This document shows, piece after piece, positions 44,128 to 52,325 of a stretch of DNA of 64,000 nucleotides. Origin of the DNA: Desnuesiella massiliensis (lineage in GTDB: Bacteria; Bacillota; Clostridia; Clostridiales; Clostridiaceae); NCBI RefSeq assembly GCF_001403615.1, contig NZ_LN879457.1, forward strand, positions 1,054,001 through 1,118,000, written 5' to 3'. The notes under the pieces are model-generated. The model did no database searches, had not been told where the DNA came from, and saw nothing but the letters and a program-made list of their open reading frames with translations. Both the position numbers and the translations under genes were made by a program. Position 1 is the stretch's first letter; each line of letters begins with the position of its first letter.

Positions 44128-44174
44128 CTCCAAAACCGTTGGTTTCGGGTTCAAGTCCTGATGCCCCTGCCAGA
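44128..44174 (+). repeat. attR: right attachment repeat
   Basis: Copy of the tRNA-Trp 3' half (anticodon loop to CCA plus two bases) with two substitutions against 24383-24429. It is not a complete tRNA: the 5' half is missing. It marks the right end of the element. Confidence 0.85.
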
Positions 44175-44308
44175 TAGAAAAATCGTTGAAAATACTAGGT
44201 TTTAGATTAATTTGATATTAGTCTATACCTAGTATTTTTTTATTAGTACGTTACTATTAACTAAGCCACTCATTTTCTTGAAAACATAAAGAAAGTGAGT
44301 GTTTTCAA

Positions 44309-44629
44309 TGCTTAAGGTAAGAGTAAGATTAACACAGTCAAGTGGTCTAGGAACAGATTCTATAATAGACCGGTTTGAAACAAAAGAGATTTCCATTCAA
44401 TATTTTGAATTGTGGTATAAGAATACAAGAATTATGTAATACATTAATTTCTGATGTGAATTTTAAAAATAAAACGCCTATGGTGAGAGGAGATGTAGCA
44501 AAAACACGTCAATTTAGAGAATTACCACTATCTAAACAAAGTTTGATGTTATTAAAACAAGTTATAGATATCTCAGAGTCTAATAATAGTGGTTTTGTAT
44601 TTATTTTATTAATAAAACAAATAAATTAA
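44309..44629 (+). pseudogene. Fragment of a second tyrosine integrase
   Basis: The frame 44375-44629 codes FNILNCGIRIQELCNTLISDVNFKNKT and KTRQFRELPLSKQSLMLLKQ, the region around the first catalytic Arg of tyrosine recombinases, and then stops before HxxR and Tyr. Another short frame from 44309 precedes it in a different register. It lies 135 bases outside attR, so an older element probably once used this same tRNA locus. Confidence 0.65.
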
Positions 44630-44753
44630 AATGTTATTCTATTAAAGAAAGGAGAGATATATTTGATATCAAACTCTTATTCCATGTTAGTACAATATTT
44701 AGTATAATATTCCTTAAAGAAGTTAATACAACTATATTTTATAAGGGGTGGCT

Positions 44754-45366
44754 ATGAGTAAGCTGGGTATTAAAGCGAGCAAATTAAAGAGAAATCCAAT
44801 GTTGAAAATAATCGAGAAACTATTAATAGCTTTTATAATTATCTATACATTGGTATGTTTAGCTACATTTTTCTTTCAAGAAAAATTGATTTTCCCGACA
44901 CAAAAGCTATCTGATGATACAATTGCTGTATCATCAAGAATAGATGATATTGAAGATATTGAACTCAGGATGAGGGATGGCAACAAAATAAGAGGGTGGT
45001 TTGTAAAGAACTCTAGCAGAAAAAAGAAATGTTTCAGCTACTATTCTAGTTTCACCATATGATTCATTAGGCAGTGTTATTAAAGAAAAATGCCCAATTC
45101 TACCTGTTAACTTAATTTTAAAGCACAAGTTTGATTCTATCAGTCGTGCCCCATTAATTAAGTCACCACTTTTAATTATTGTTGGAACTGAAGATAAATT
45201 AATACCGGTATGGCATTCAAGAAGACTTGGAGAAGCTTGGGGGGGAGGGGTTTCTTTTGAGAAGATTATTGGTGAAGGTCATAACTCCATTGATGATGGA
45301 GAAGAGTATTGGAATAAGATAAATAAATTCCTGACAGAGAAGAACTCATCTACAGGCATACAGTAG
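44754..45366 (+). pseudogene. Alpha/beta-hydrolase pseudogene with internal deletion
   Basis: An N-terminal membrane anchor (IIEKLLIAFIIIYTLVCLATFF) and FFQEKLIFPTQKLSDDT start an alpha/beta-hydrolase of the membrane-anchored type. After NSSRKK the sequence shifts frame (near 45028, in an A-rich run) and resumes at VSATILVSPYDSLGSV, ending with LLIIVGTEDKLIPVWHSRR and GEGHNSIDD. The GxSxG nucleophile segment, about 100 residues, is missing. With a frameshift and no nucleophile it cannot be active. Confidence 0.8.
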
Positions 45367-45493
45367 CAAATGAGGATATTTATATACATTATTCTTGTTA
45401 AGCGGCGTAAACTCAATTTTATGTGGCGCTTAAAAAATTTTTATGAGGCTAGCAATAGTCTTTTTTATTTTGTCTAAAATTAAGAAAGGATGT

Positions 45494-45619
45494 ATGGAAG
45501 GATTATTTTCTGAAATTGTAAAATCCAGTCCAATACTAGGTTTAATGTTACTATTTTGGTTTTATCATGAAAGGCATAGTATCTATCTTTCAAAACATAA
45601 GGTTTTATTTGAGGTATAA
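45494..45619 (+). CDS. Small membrane peptide, possibly holin-like remnant
   Basis: 41-codon ORF, MEGLFSEIVKSSPILGLMLLFWFY then a basic tail, with AAAGGATG before the ATG. One hydrophobic helix follows a short N-terminal part, reminiscent of BhlA/UviB bacteriocin-holin proteins but shorter. A second tiny ORF (GTG 45636 to 45722, MENQYLDKEKCEELIGRLGDL) with a good AAAGGAG lies just after it. Both may be relics of a lost prophage or island. Confidence 0.35.
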   Translation: MEGLFSEIVKSSPILGLMLLFWFYHERHSIYLSKHKVLFEV

Positions 45620-45728
45620 TCCTAAAGGAGTATGGGTGGAAAATCAATACTTAGATAAGGAAAAATGTGAGGAGCTTATAGGAAGGTTAGGGGATTTATT
45701 TTGGAGTATTAAGGAAGATTAATAAAAA

Positions 45729-45766
45729 GCAGCTCTTAGGGTAAAACCTAGGAGCTGCCTTTATTT
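45729..45766 (+). terminator. Terminator left of the IS200-type element
   Basis: GCAGCTCTTAGG (45729-45740) pairs with CCTAGGAGCTGC (45747-45758) with one mismatch, followed by a T-rich tail. Confidence 0.75.
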
Positions 45767-45832
45767 GTTTTACGAATACCACCGGTTATACCGGTGGTTC
45801 TAAAATGCTTATAGCTATGAGTAGAAAAAATA

Positions 45833-45890
45833 AACCTCCTTTGATAATCTAAAGTTAGGTTCGCCAACCAAACAAAGAACAAAGGAGGTT
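45833..45890 (+). promoter_or_regulatory. Hairpin hiding the tnpA ribosome binding site
   Basis: AACCTCCTTTG (45833-45843) is the exact complement of CAAAGGAGGTT (45880-45890), which holds the AGGAGG of tnpA. In IS200 a similar 5' UTR structure represses transposase translation, so the same brake is likely here. Confidence 0.75.
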
Positions 45891-45896
45891 ATCCAA

Positions 45897-46370
45897 ATGG
45901 ATACAGAAAGTTTATCACATAGTAAGTGGAATTGCAAATATCATATAGTATTTGCTCCAAAGTATAGAAGGCAAGTTATATATGGAAAGGTAAAGAAGGA
46001 TATAGGACATATATTAAGGAAATTGTGTGAACATAAAGGTGTGGAGATAATAGAAGCAAATGCATGTGTAGATCACATTCATATGTTAGTTAGTATACCA
46101 CCTAAGTTAAGTGTGTCGCAGTTTATGGGATATTTGAAAGGTAAAAGTTCACTTATGATATTTGATAGACATGCAAATCTGAAATATAAGTACGGAAACA
46201 GGCAGTTTTGGTGCCGTGGGTATTATGTAGATACAGTAGGAAGAAATAAAAAGGCAATACAAGAGTATATAAAAAACCAACTACAAGAAGATATAGCAGC
46301 TGACCAAATAAGTTTAAAGGAATTTATTGACCCGTTTACGGGTGAGTCAGAAGATAAAGGCAAAAAATAA
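45897..46370 (+). CDS. tnpA: IS200-type Y1 transposase TnpA
   Basis: 157-residue HUH single-strand transposase. It begins LSHSKWNCKYHIVFAPKYRR, has the HUH metal motif in CVDHIHMLVSIPPKLSVSQFMGYLKGKSS, FWCRGYYVDTVGRN, and the catalytic tyrosine in AIQEYIKNQ. Length and motifs are complete, so the enzyme is probably active. AGGAGG lies eight bases before the ATG, within the hairpin described separately. No accessory TnpB/IscB RNA-guided nuclease accompanies it. Confidence 0.95.
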   Translation: MDTESLSHSKWNCKYHIVFAPKYRRQVIYGKVKKDIGHILRKLCEHKGVEIIEANACVDHIHMLVSIPPKLSVSQFMGYLKGKSSLMIFDRHANLKYKYGNRQFWCRGYYVDTVGRNKKAIQEYIKNQLQEDIAADQISLKEFIDPFTGESEDKGKK

Positions 46371-46500
46371 ACAGCCCCTTTAGGGGCAGCCTGAGAAAAT
46401 ATGCGGTTGGCGGACTATTCAGCGTGTCTTGAGACACGGCCAGTATCATGCCCTTATAGGGCTAGAGCATGCCACCCGTTTTACGGGTGGTCATGACTTC

Positions 46501-46786
46501 TATTTTTTGAAGAATTTTTACTATAAGTGTTAAGTAGTTTTATAGAAATAGTTACAAACTATGCAACATTAAATGTCATTGATATAAAAAAATCAATGAT
46601 GCTTTTCGCGTTTTATACATTAAAAAAATTATAACTTTTCGCAACAAAGCAATCACCAAAAATAGGTATGTTTTAAGCAATTTAATTCTATATGCCTGTT
46701 TTTACAATATCTTTTTAATCCATCACTCTCTAAATGGATTATATAATGTTTATAAACGAAATATCAGCGTATTTCTACAAAGACTA
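46501..46786. other. Gap between the IS and the secreted-protein gene
   Basis: AT-rich, no gene. AGGTATG and TATGCCT (about 46665-46700) with flanking A and T runs form a weak terminator-like hairpin for the minus-strand gene that ends at 46787. Confidence 0.4.
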
Positions 46787-47932
46787 TTATTCTATCACAG
46801 GGTCTGAGTGTTTTATGCTAAGGTTTAATTTGATTAAGCAGAACCCGTCTTTATATTTTACTGTTACAACTAGCGTGTCCCGCTCAATGTCATCTGCTTT
46901 ATCTGGCTTTAGATATACTTTACCATCTACAACCTCAAAAACTTTTCTAGAAGGATCCAATGGGTTTTCAGGGTCATCCCAGAATAGTTCTGATTTAACT
47001 TCATAGCTTGTTCCTTCCATAAGAGGGCTACTGAGTTTTAAAACCTTATCTGTGATGTCAATTTTTGAGTTATCTTTGTTTGGTTCAAAAGTTAATATAC
47101 GAGGCTGTAAATTCCCTCCATTGAATTTTGAAGCCTCTGCAAAGGCAATTCCATTGTTCACTACCTTTTGCAAATCCTTAATATCATTAATTGTGCGGAG
47201 GTTGTCTAAAATATGGTAACCACCTACAGTATACATATAGCCTTCTGGAACTTTGATAGATGTACTATTTGCAAAGATAAACTGAAGTTTAGCAAGCTTA
47301 TCATCTCTGGACCATTCACTCATACCTAACATATAATTCACCATGTTAACAGTATCTAAATCATTTTGGTATTTAATTTTTATATTTTCAATCTCCTCTA
47401 AAAGATATTCTCTGCTGTAGGAATTAGTCACTTTGGAAATCAGAATTTCCGCCTCTTTTATAGTATTCTCATCCGTATTAATCCATGCATAAACCACAGA
47501 ATCAACAGCGTCAATATAATCAGCAGTATATACTAATCTCTTACCCCATCCCGTCAATTCTCCTAATAGATACCCTTTGTCTATTTCATTCAGCTTAGAA
47601 TTATGTACTTCCGCTGCAATCTGGTCATATAACTTTCCACTGGCAGTCTGAACTAATTTTTCAAGATCCAAATTAAACTTTCTTATATCCTCAGTCCAAA
47701 CGATAGCTGTAAGAGCATCTAGCTTTGAAAGTAAGGCATTTTTCTCATTTCCGTCTTTCATTTTAAGTATGGCATCATAAGCCATATTAAAAGAATAGAA
47801 TGTTTTCTGTGATAATGCGGTTTGAAGTAGTTCTTCGGCATCTATTTCGCTTGCTTTTACAGGAGATACCTGCGATATTATACCGAAAATTGCTATTACT
47901 GAAATTATGGTCATTTTCAATTTTTTATTCAA
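46787..47932 (-). CDS. Secreted protein of unknown function
   Basis: 381 residues. A Sec signal peptide (MNKKLKMTIISVIAIFGIISQVSPVKA) is followed by a mainly helical, acidic N-terminal two-thirds. The C-terminal part is beta-rich (LSSPLMEGTSYEVKSELFWDDPENPLDPSRKVFEV and DTLVVTVKYKDGFCLIKL) and could be an Ig-like cell-surface domain. It has no lipobox, sortase motif or catalytic signature. Family not recognised. The upstream gap 47933-48373 is AT-rich and holds only promoter-like DNA. Confidence 0.75.
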   Translation of the reverse strand: MNKKLKMTIISVIAIFGIISQVSPVKASEIDAEELLQTALSQKTFYSFNMAYDAILKMKDGNEKNALLSKLDALTAIVWTEDIRKFNLDLEKLVQTASGKLYDQIAAEVHNSKLNEIDKGYLLGELTGWGKRLVYTADYIDAVDSVVYAWINTDENTIKEAEILISKVTNSYSREYLLEEIENIKIKYQNDLDTVNMVNYMLGMSEWSRDDKLAKLQFIFANSTSIKVPEGYMYTVGGYHILDNLRTINDIKDLQKVVNNGIAFAEASKFNGGNLQPRILTFEPNKDNSKIDITDKVLKLSSPLMEGTSYEVKSELFWDDPENPLDPSRKVFEVVDGKVYLKPDKADDIERDTLVVTVKYKDGFCLIKLNLSIKHSDPVIE

Positions 47933-48373
47933 TGTGCTCCCCCCTATATGAATATTTTGAATAAAGACTACTTATTGATTTATAAATATCATATCAAATT
48001 TTGATTCCAATATTCAATAGAAATACATATAGAAGCTAACCCTCTGAGCTATATACTTAAATATCTTATTTTTGCAAGTTAATAACACCCTATATAGATA
48101 TTTATTTATACTATAGTTAACTTTCATTAGTAAATAATATTCTTATAATAGTATGTACAAGCTATTCTATCTCAATAAGAAGCCAAATTAAATGTTTTTT
48201 TCTTTGTAAAATATCACTAAAGATTATTATAAATATAATTCAAAGACAATATTTCATGCTTTTAAACAGTATTACTTTTATAGAGGATTTTTATGTTAAA
48301 TGTTGAATAGTTTTAAAGAAATAATTGTGGGATAAGACGAAATAAACTTAATTCAGATGATAGGAGGAAAACA

Positions 48374-48790
48374 ATGAATATAGAATTTAATGTAATTGCT
48401 ACCTTTGATAGTATGTGCAAACATATACTTATGTGTAAAAGAAGAAAGAATCCATATAAAGGACTGTATAATTTAGTTGGAGGAAAGATTGAAAGTGGCG
48501 AAGACAGATTAAGTGCGGCTTATCGTGAGTTAGAGGAAGAAACAGGTATTTTTAAAAATGATATTATATTAACACATTTCATGGATTTTACATATTACTT
48601 ACCAAGTATTAAGGTCGAAGTGTATGTTGGGCGTCTAAATAAAGAAGTGTCTATACATGGGGATGAAAATGATTTAGAGTGGATAGAAATAAATCAGAAT
48701 TTCTTTGATATTTCAAAATTTGCTGGAGAAGGCAACATTGGTCATATAATGGAGCATATACTCTTATCTAAAGAGATACTTTTAAAATAG
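48374..48790 (+). CDS. Nudix hydrolase
   Basis: 138-residue Nudix protein with the box GGKIESGEDRLSAAYRELEEETGI at about 36-58, containing the REx2EE Mg2+ site. The layout is that of MutT/8-oxo-dGTP diphosphatase-type enzymes (VIATFDSMCKHILMCKRRKNPYKGLYNLVGG), but Nudix substrate specificity cannot be read from the box. TAGGAGG precedes the ATG. It stands alone among remnants. Confidence 0.9.
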   Translation: MNIEFNVIATFDSMCKHILMCKRRKNPYKGLYNLVGGKIESGEDRLSAAYRELEEETGIFKNDIILTHFMDFTYYLPSIKVEVYVGRLNKEVSIHGDENDLEWIEINQNFFDISKFAGEGNIGHIMEHILLSKEILLK

Positions 48791-48833
48791 ACTATAAAGA
48801 AAATGATTGTATAAAAAAATGCATATTTAAAAT

Positions 48834-49015
48834 CATTTCTTTATTATATAAATCTTCTATAGCCGCTAGATAGAACCAGCCTTCTTAAGTAGAAATATAG
48901 GCGGAATCTCTTACCAATTTTTTATTAGGTCTTTCAGCCTTAAAATCCTGATTTAAAATATTTTTTCCTACTGGAAAATTAAGCTTTGAATGAGCAGTCA
49001 CCTTATATTTTCTTT
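48834..49015 (-). pseudogene. Remnant of an IS3-family transposase
   Basis: On the minus strand, YKVTAHSKLNFPVGKNILNQ continues as DFKAERPNKKLVRDSAYIST, then a TAA in frame, then EGWFYLAAIEDLYNK. This is the start of the IS3/IS150 OrfB integrase core, which usually reads NxLxRxF...PNxxWvtDiTYI...EGWLYLA. The usual Trp and the DDE Asp-Thr context are changed. Only about 60 codons survive. Confidence 0.75.
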
Positions 49016-49111
49016 TCAATTATATGAAAAATACTCGTAAGGCTTTGGATTGATTCTTACAGTTAGTCCGTTATTTTTATACTGGTTTATTCATGGAGAT
49101 TATGATAGATA

Positions 49112-49396
49112 TATCTGGATTATAAATGGGCCATATCCATTTACCATTTTGGAGGAGGACCATTTCAATTATTTATGTATATGGCTCTATTTCTAATTAG
49201 TATACTTTTGACTTATATTGCTGTGATTTTAAAAAATATAAATAAACAAGAGGTAATCTTCTTTCTAACACACATAAAACAAATTTACATTGCTTTTGAA
49301 AAACGTCCTTCAATAAATTTTGCATCAAACTCTTTATTCCATATACATATAATATTTAGTATAATATATCTTGGAAAAAATAGTATAGCTATATAA
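49112..49396 (+). pseudogene. Hydrophobic gene fragment
   Basis: An open frame with HFGGGPFQLFMYMALFLISI and LLTYIAVILKNINKQ ends at 49396. It looks like the C-terminal part of a membrane protein cut off at its 5' end; no start with a ribosome binding site serves it. It could also be a chance frame in AT-rich DNA. Confidence 0.3.
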
Positions 49397-49421
49397 ATGA
49401 AAGTAAATTAAAGAGGGTAAT

Positions 49422-49886
49422 ATGTTAGGTGAGAAATATTCGTTATGTTATGCGGAAATGAAGGATATAGACTCCTGGATTAAAATGGTTGATATTGTTA
49501 AAGATAATTTTCCAGGATTAGAAACAGATGAAAAGATGCATGGTTATAAACAAACTGTGATCAAGAATATAAAAAGGAAAACTGCTCTTTGTGTAAAGTA
49601 TGAGAGTAATATTGCTGGTGTTATGATGTTTTCTTATAACTCTAAATGTCTTTCTTTCATGGCAGTTCATCCAAATCATCGTAGAAAAGGAATTGCATCT
49701 GCAATGATAGAAAAAATGTTATCATTATTTACAGACAATGCAGATATAACAGTTATAACATTTAGAGCAGATGATATGAAAGGAATTGCACCAAGACTAT
49801 TATATAAGAAGTATGGATTTGAGGAAGATGAACTTGTAACTGAATTTGACTATCCACTTCAGAAATTTATATTGCATAGAAAATAA
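49422..49886 (+). CDS. GNAT-family acetyltransferase
   Basis: 154 residues, with GAGGGTAAT before the ATG. The acetyl-CoA loop MAVHPNHRRKGIASAMIEKML (about 86-106) is typical of GNATs. The early region (YAEMKDIDSWIKMVDIVKDNFPGL) resembles small-molecule acetyltransferases. The target is unknown. It is followed 77 bases later by a beta-lactamase-like gene. Confidence 0.88.
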   Translation: MLGEKYSLCYAEMKDIDSWIKMVDIVKDNFPGLETDEKMHGYKQTVIKNIKRKTALCVKYESNIAGVMMFSYNSKCLSFMAVHPNHRRKGIASAMIEKMLSLFTDNADITVITFRADDMKGIAPRLLYKKYGFEEDELVTEFDYPLQKFILHRK

Positions 49887-49963
49887 GCGAATTATTTTAC
49901 GATGGAAAAATTATACGAATTAAGGATTGGCAAAAAATATATAAATCAATGGAGATGATCACA

Positions 49964-50890
49964 ATGAATAATGAATTATTGAATGATTTGATAATATCCG
50001 TAAAAAGTCAGAATCTTAATGTGTTGAATGTAATTGTTAGGCAAGAAGGTAATATAATTGCAAAGCATGATTTTGAAGAAGAAAAGCCTGCTCTTTTGTA
50101 TTCAGTAAGCAAAACATTTACATCAATGGCAATCGGTATTGCTATAAGTGAGGGCTACTTTAAAATAAATGACCTTGTTATAGATTTTTTCTCCCATATT
50201 AAACATGTGTCAATGAATGAATATCTAAAAGAGATGACTATTCATGATTTGCTTTGTATGGGAACTGGACATGCGGAATGCCCAGTGATGAAGGCTGATT
50301 GGAGTAGTGGTAAGGAATGGGATATTTCTCAATTGTTCTTTGATGAACCCATTGTATTTAAACCGGGTATTCATTTTACATATAACAATGCCGCAACCTA
50401 TATGCTTTCAAAAATTATAAGCATTACTACAGGGAGTAACTTAAATGAATACTTAGATAAAAAAATATTTAAATATTTGGATATACCGAAACCTAAATGG
50501 GATACTTGTCCAAAAGGAATTCCACAGGGTTTCTCAGGTCTATATTTAACAGCAGAGCAATTATCCAGATTCGGACAATTAATTCTTGATAAAGGGATCT
50601 GGAAAGGTAAGCAACTTATTCCTTCAAGTTACATAGAACAAGCAACATCTGTACAAATAAAAACTAACTATTTTAATCCGTACTTTGCAACGGCTGATCA
50701 TCACCAAGGATACGGCTATCAAATATGGATGAACTCATACCCTAATTCATATCGCATGGATGGTTTGTATGGTCAATATGTTGTAATGCTGCCAGATAAG
50801 AATGCAGTTATAACATATATTTCAAATGAACCGCAAAATATGACGGGAATTCTTGAACTTACATGGAATACATTAATAGATAAACTATAA
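49964..50890 (+). CDS. Serine hydrolase of the beta-lactamase/PBP class C family
   Basis: About 308 residues, cytoplasmic (no signal peptide). Catalytic motifs: SxxK in LYSVSKTFTSMAIGIAISEG, YxN in FTYNNAATYMLSKI, and a late DGLYGQYVVMLPDKNAV region where the KTG/HxG motif usually lies. The group includes esterases, D-aminopeptidases and class C beta-lactamases; without a signal peptide, resistance to beta-lactams is unlikely. I start at ATG 49964 with GGAGA upstream rather than at the ATG at 49949, inside that site. Confidence 0.85.
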   Translation: MNNELLNDLIISVKSQNLNVLNVIVRQEGNIIAKHDFEEEKPALLYSVSKTFTSMAIGIAISEGYFKINDLVIDFFSHIKHVSMNEYLKEMTIHDLLCMGTGHAECPVMKADWSSGKEWDISQLFFDEPIVFKPGIHFTYNNAATYMLSKIISITTGSNLNEYLDKKIFKYLDIPKPKWDTCPKGIPQGFSGLYLTAEQLSRFGQLILDKGIWKGKQLIPSSYIEQATSVQIKTNYFNPYFATADHHQGYGYQIWMNSYPNSYRMDGLYGQYVVMLPDKNAVITYISNEPQNMTGILELTWNTLIDKL

Positions 50891-50978
50891 TCTTATTGAT
50901 AATTATGTATTAAGACAATTGACTTAATTAAGTATTATTTATATTTTTATTATAGACAGTCTAAGGAGGAGATATAAT

Positions 50979-51425
50979 ATGATCGATATAGAAATTTTAA
51001 ATAATATTAATAAGGAAGATATGGATAATATATTAGATGTATGGGAATCATCGGTAAGAGCAACGCATACTTTTTTAAACGAAGGAGATATAATATCAAT
51101 AAAACCTCAAGTTAAAGAAGGGGTTTATTATGTTAGTAAGCTTTTGTGTGTAAGAGATGATAAAGGTACTATACAGGCATTTATGGGCGTGCATGATAGT
51201 AAGATTGAAATGTTATTTGTAAGTGATGATTGTAGAGGGAAGGGCATAGGGAAAAGTCTCATAGAATACGCAATCAATAGCCTAAACATAAACTATGTAG
51301 ATGTAAATGAGCAGAATATGCAGGGAATAGGATTTTATAAACATATGGGATTTGATATATTTAAAAGGTCAGAATTTGATGAACAGGGAAATCCATTCCC
51401 TATACTCCATATGAAATTAAAGTAA
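50979..51425 (+). CDS. GNAT-family acetyltransferase
   Basis: 148 residues, preceded by AAGGAGGAG. The acetyl-CoA motif LFVSDDCRGKGIGKSLIEYAI and the closing region VDVNEQNMQGIGFYKHMGFDIFKRSE match the putative acetyltransferases of the YjaB type (opening NKEDMDNILDVWESSVRATHTFL). The substrate is unknown. Confidence 0.9.
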   Translation: MIDIEILNNINKEDMDNILDVWESSVRATHTFLNEGDIISIKPQVKEGVYYVSKLLCVRDDKGTIQAFMGVHDSKIEMLFVSDDCRGKGIGKSLIEYAINSLNINYVDVNEQNMQGIGFYKHMGFDIFKRSEFDEQGNPFPILHMKLK

Positions 51426-51472
51426 ATATGTTTAATTAGTATCAAATCTTTGAAGTTTACTTTTGGATAAAA

Positions 51473-51505
51473 AAATAAGCAGACTTTTGTCCGTTTATTT
51501 TACTC
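51473..51505 (+). terminator. Hairpin between GNAT and membrane-protein genes
   Basis: AAATAAGCAGAC with GTCCGTTTATTT (one wobble, one mismatch) around TTTT, followed by TACTCTTTT. Serves convergent genes. Confidence 0.6.
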
Positions 51506-51535
51506 TTTTGGGAAGTAAAATTAGTATTAAAAAAA

Positions 51536-52045
51536 TTAATATAAAGTCTCTTCACAGTTGCCTTTATTAGCCTTTTCTTTTTCTATTGAAAGTGCCATAA
51601 CAGCTGTAGGTATAAAAAGAAAGGGTAAATATACATATGGATTATTTGCGTGAGATTCAGTAAAAAATAATAATGAATACCCCAAGTAGTTTGCTAATTT
51701 TTGCCAAGGTCCTAAATCTAACAAATATTTACCTTGAGCCGGCAGCCCATTATTATACGCAATTACCCAAAGACATATGCCTATAATCGCCGTTAAGCTG
51801 GTTGATAACATATTTCTGTATATGTTTCCTTGATTTTTTAAATAATTTCGTGCTAATAAATAATATAGACCGCCCGCTAAAGCAATTCTTATAATTACAT
51901 TAAACGTCATTAAAAAATAATGACTTCTTGCAGCAGCTTCAGATGCCCATTTCACGTGATTTTGATTAAATATTATAAATATACGTACAAAAACGAAACT
52001 TATTATTAAGTGCATGAAAAATGATTTTATATTATTTTTTACCAA
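51536..52045 (-). CDS. Small integral membrane protein, unknown function
   Basis: 169 residues from TTG 52045, with AAGGAGGAG nine bases upstream; the longer frame's ATG has no ribosome binding site. Four hydrophobic segments are visible (FMHLIISFVFVRIFIIF, FLMTFNVIIRIALAGGLYYLL, TSLTAIIGICLWVIAY, PYVYLPFLFIPTAVMAL). No family motif. A short polar C-terminal tail is probably cytoplasmic. It lies between the GNAT gene and the YesM-type kinase gene, with no clear link to either. Confidence 0.7.
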   Translation of the reverse strand: MVKNNIKSFFMHLIISFVFVRIFIIFNQNHVKWASEAAARSHYFLMTFNVIIRIALAGGLYYLLARNYLKNQGNIYRNMLSTSLTAIIGICLWVIAYNNGLPAQGKYLLDLGPWQKLANYLGYSLLFFTESHANNPYVYLPFLFIPTAVMALSIEKEKANKGNCEETLY

Positions 52046-52325
52046 GAATATCTCCTCCTTTATGTATAATAAAGCAAACTTATTATTAGATAGCGTTTGC
52101 TTAAGCATAAGTCTCTTTTATTCTTTTGTAATATAAGGCTTATAAGCATTTTCCAATGCAACTTAAATTTAGTGTGTATGGGAATTTAATACTTATTTTC
52201 GAAATTATATATATTGATTATAACGTAACAACATGTAAAGGTCACCGTTTTTTAATACATTTTTAAATTTAACAGATTTAATGGCAGCATAGATGGGTAT
52301 GCGAAATATTTAAGGTTTACATAAG

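Larger units (their letters stand above)
24383..44174. mobile_element. Integrated element at tRNA-Trp, about 19.8 kb
   Basis: The element is bounded by 47-bp direct repeats of the tRNA-Trp 3' half. The tyrosine recombinase lies 135 bases inside the left repeat, and excisionase-like HTH proteins are near it. The rest is accessory cargo, several decayed genes and defence-type genes at the right end. I see no relaxase, coupling protein, Rep initiator, capsid or terminase. It may therefore be an integrative genomic island or satellite rather than a full conjugative element or prophage. Two mismatches between the repeats suggest age or a slightly different donor att. Confidence 0.85.
45770..46500 (+). 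mobile_element. IS200/IS605-family insertion sequence, tnpA only
   Basis: The element carries one HUH transposase gene and no tnpB. There are no terminal inverted repeats. Instead subterminal hairpins mark each end: ACCACCGGT/ACCGGTGGT (45778-45798) on the left and CCACCCGT/ACGGGTGG (46472-46490) on the right. These are the palindromes TnpA recognises on single-stranded DNA. A GCCCCTTTAGGGGC hairpin follows the gene. End positions are approximate, since this family leaves no target duplication. Confidence 0.85.

Noticed and set aside
44128..44174. A second functional tRNA-Trp
   Set aside because: Only the 3' half is present; the 5' acceptor and D-arm are missing, and two positions differ, so it is the att copy.
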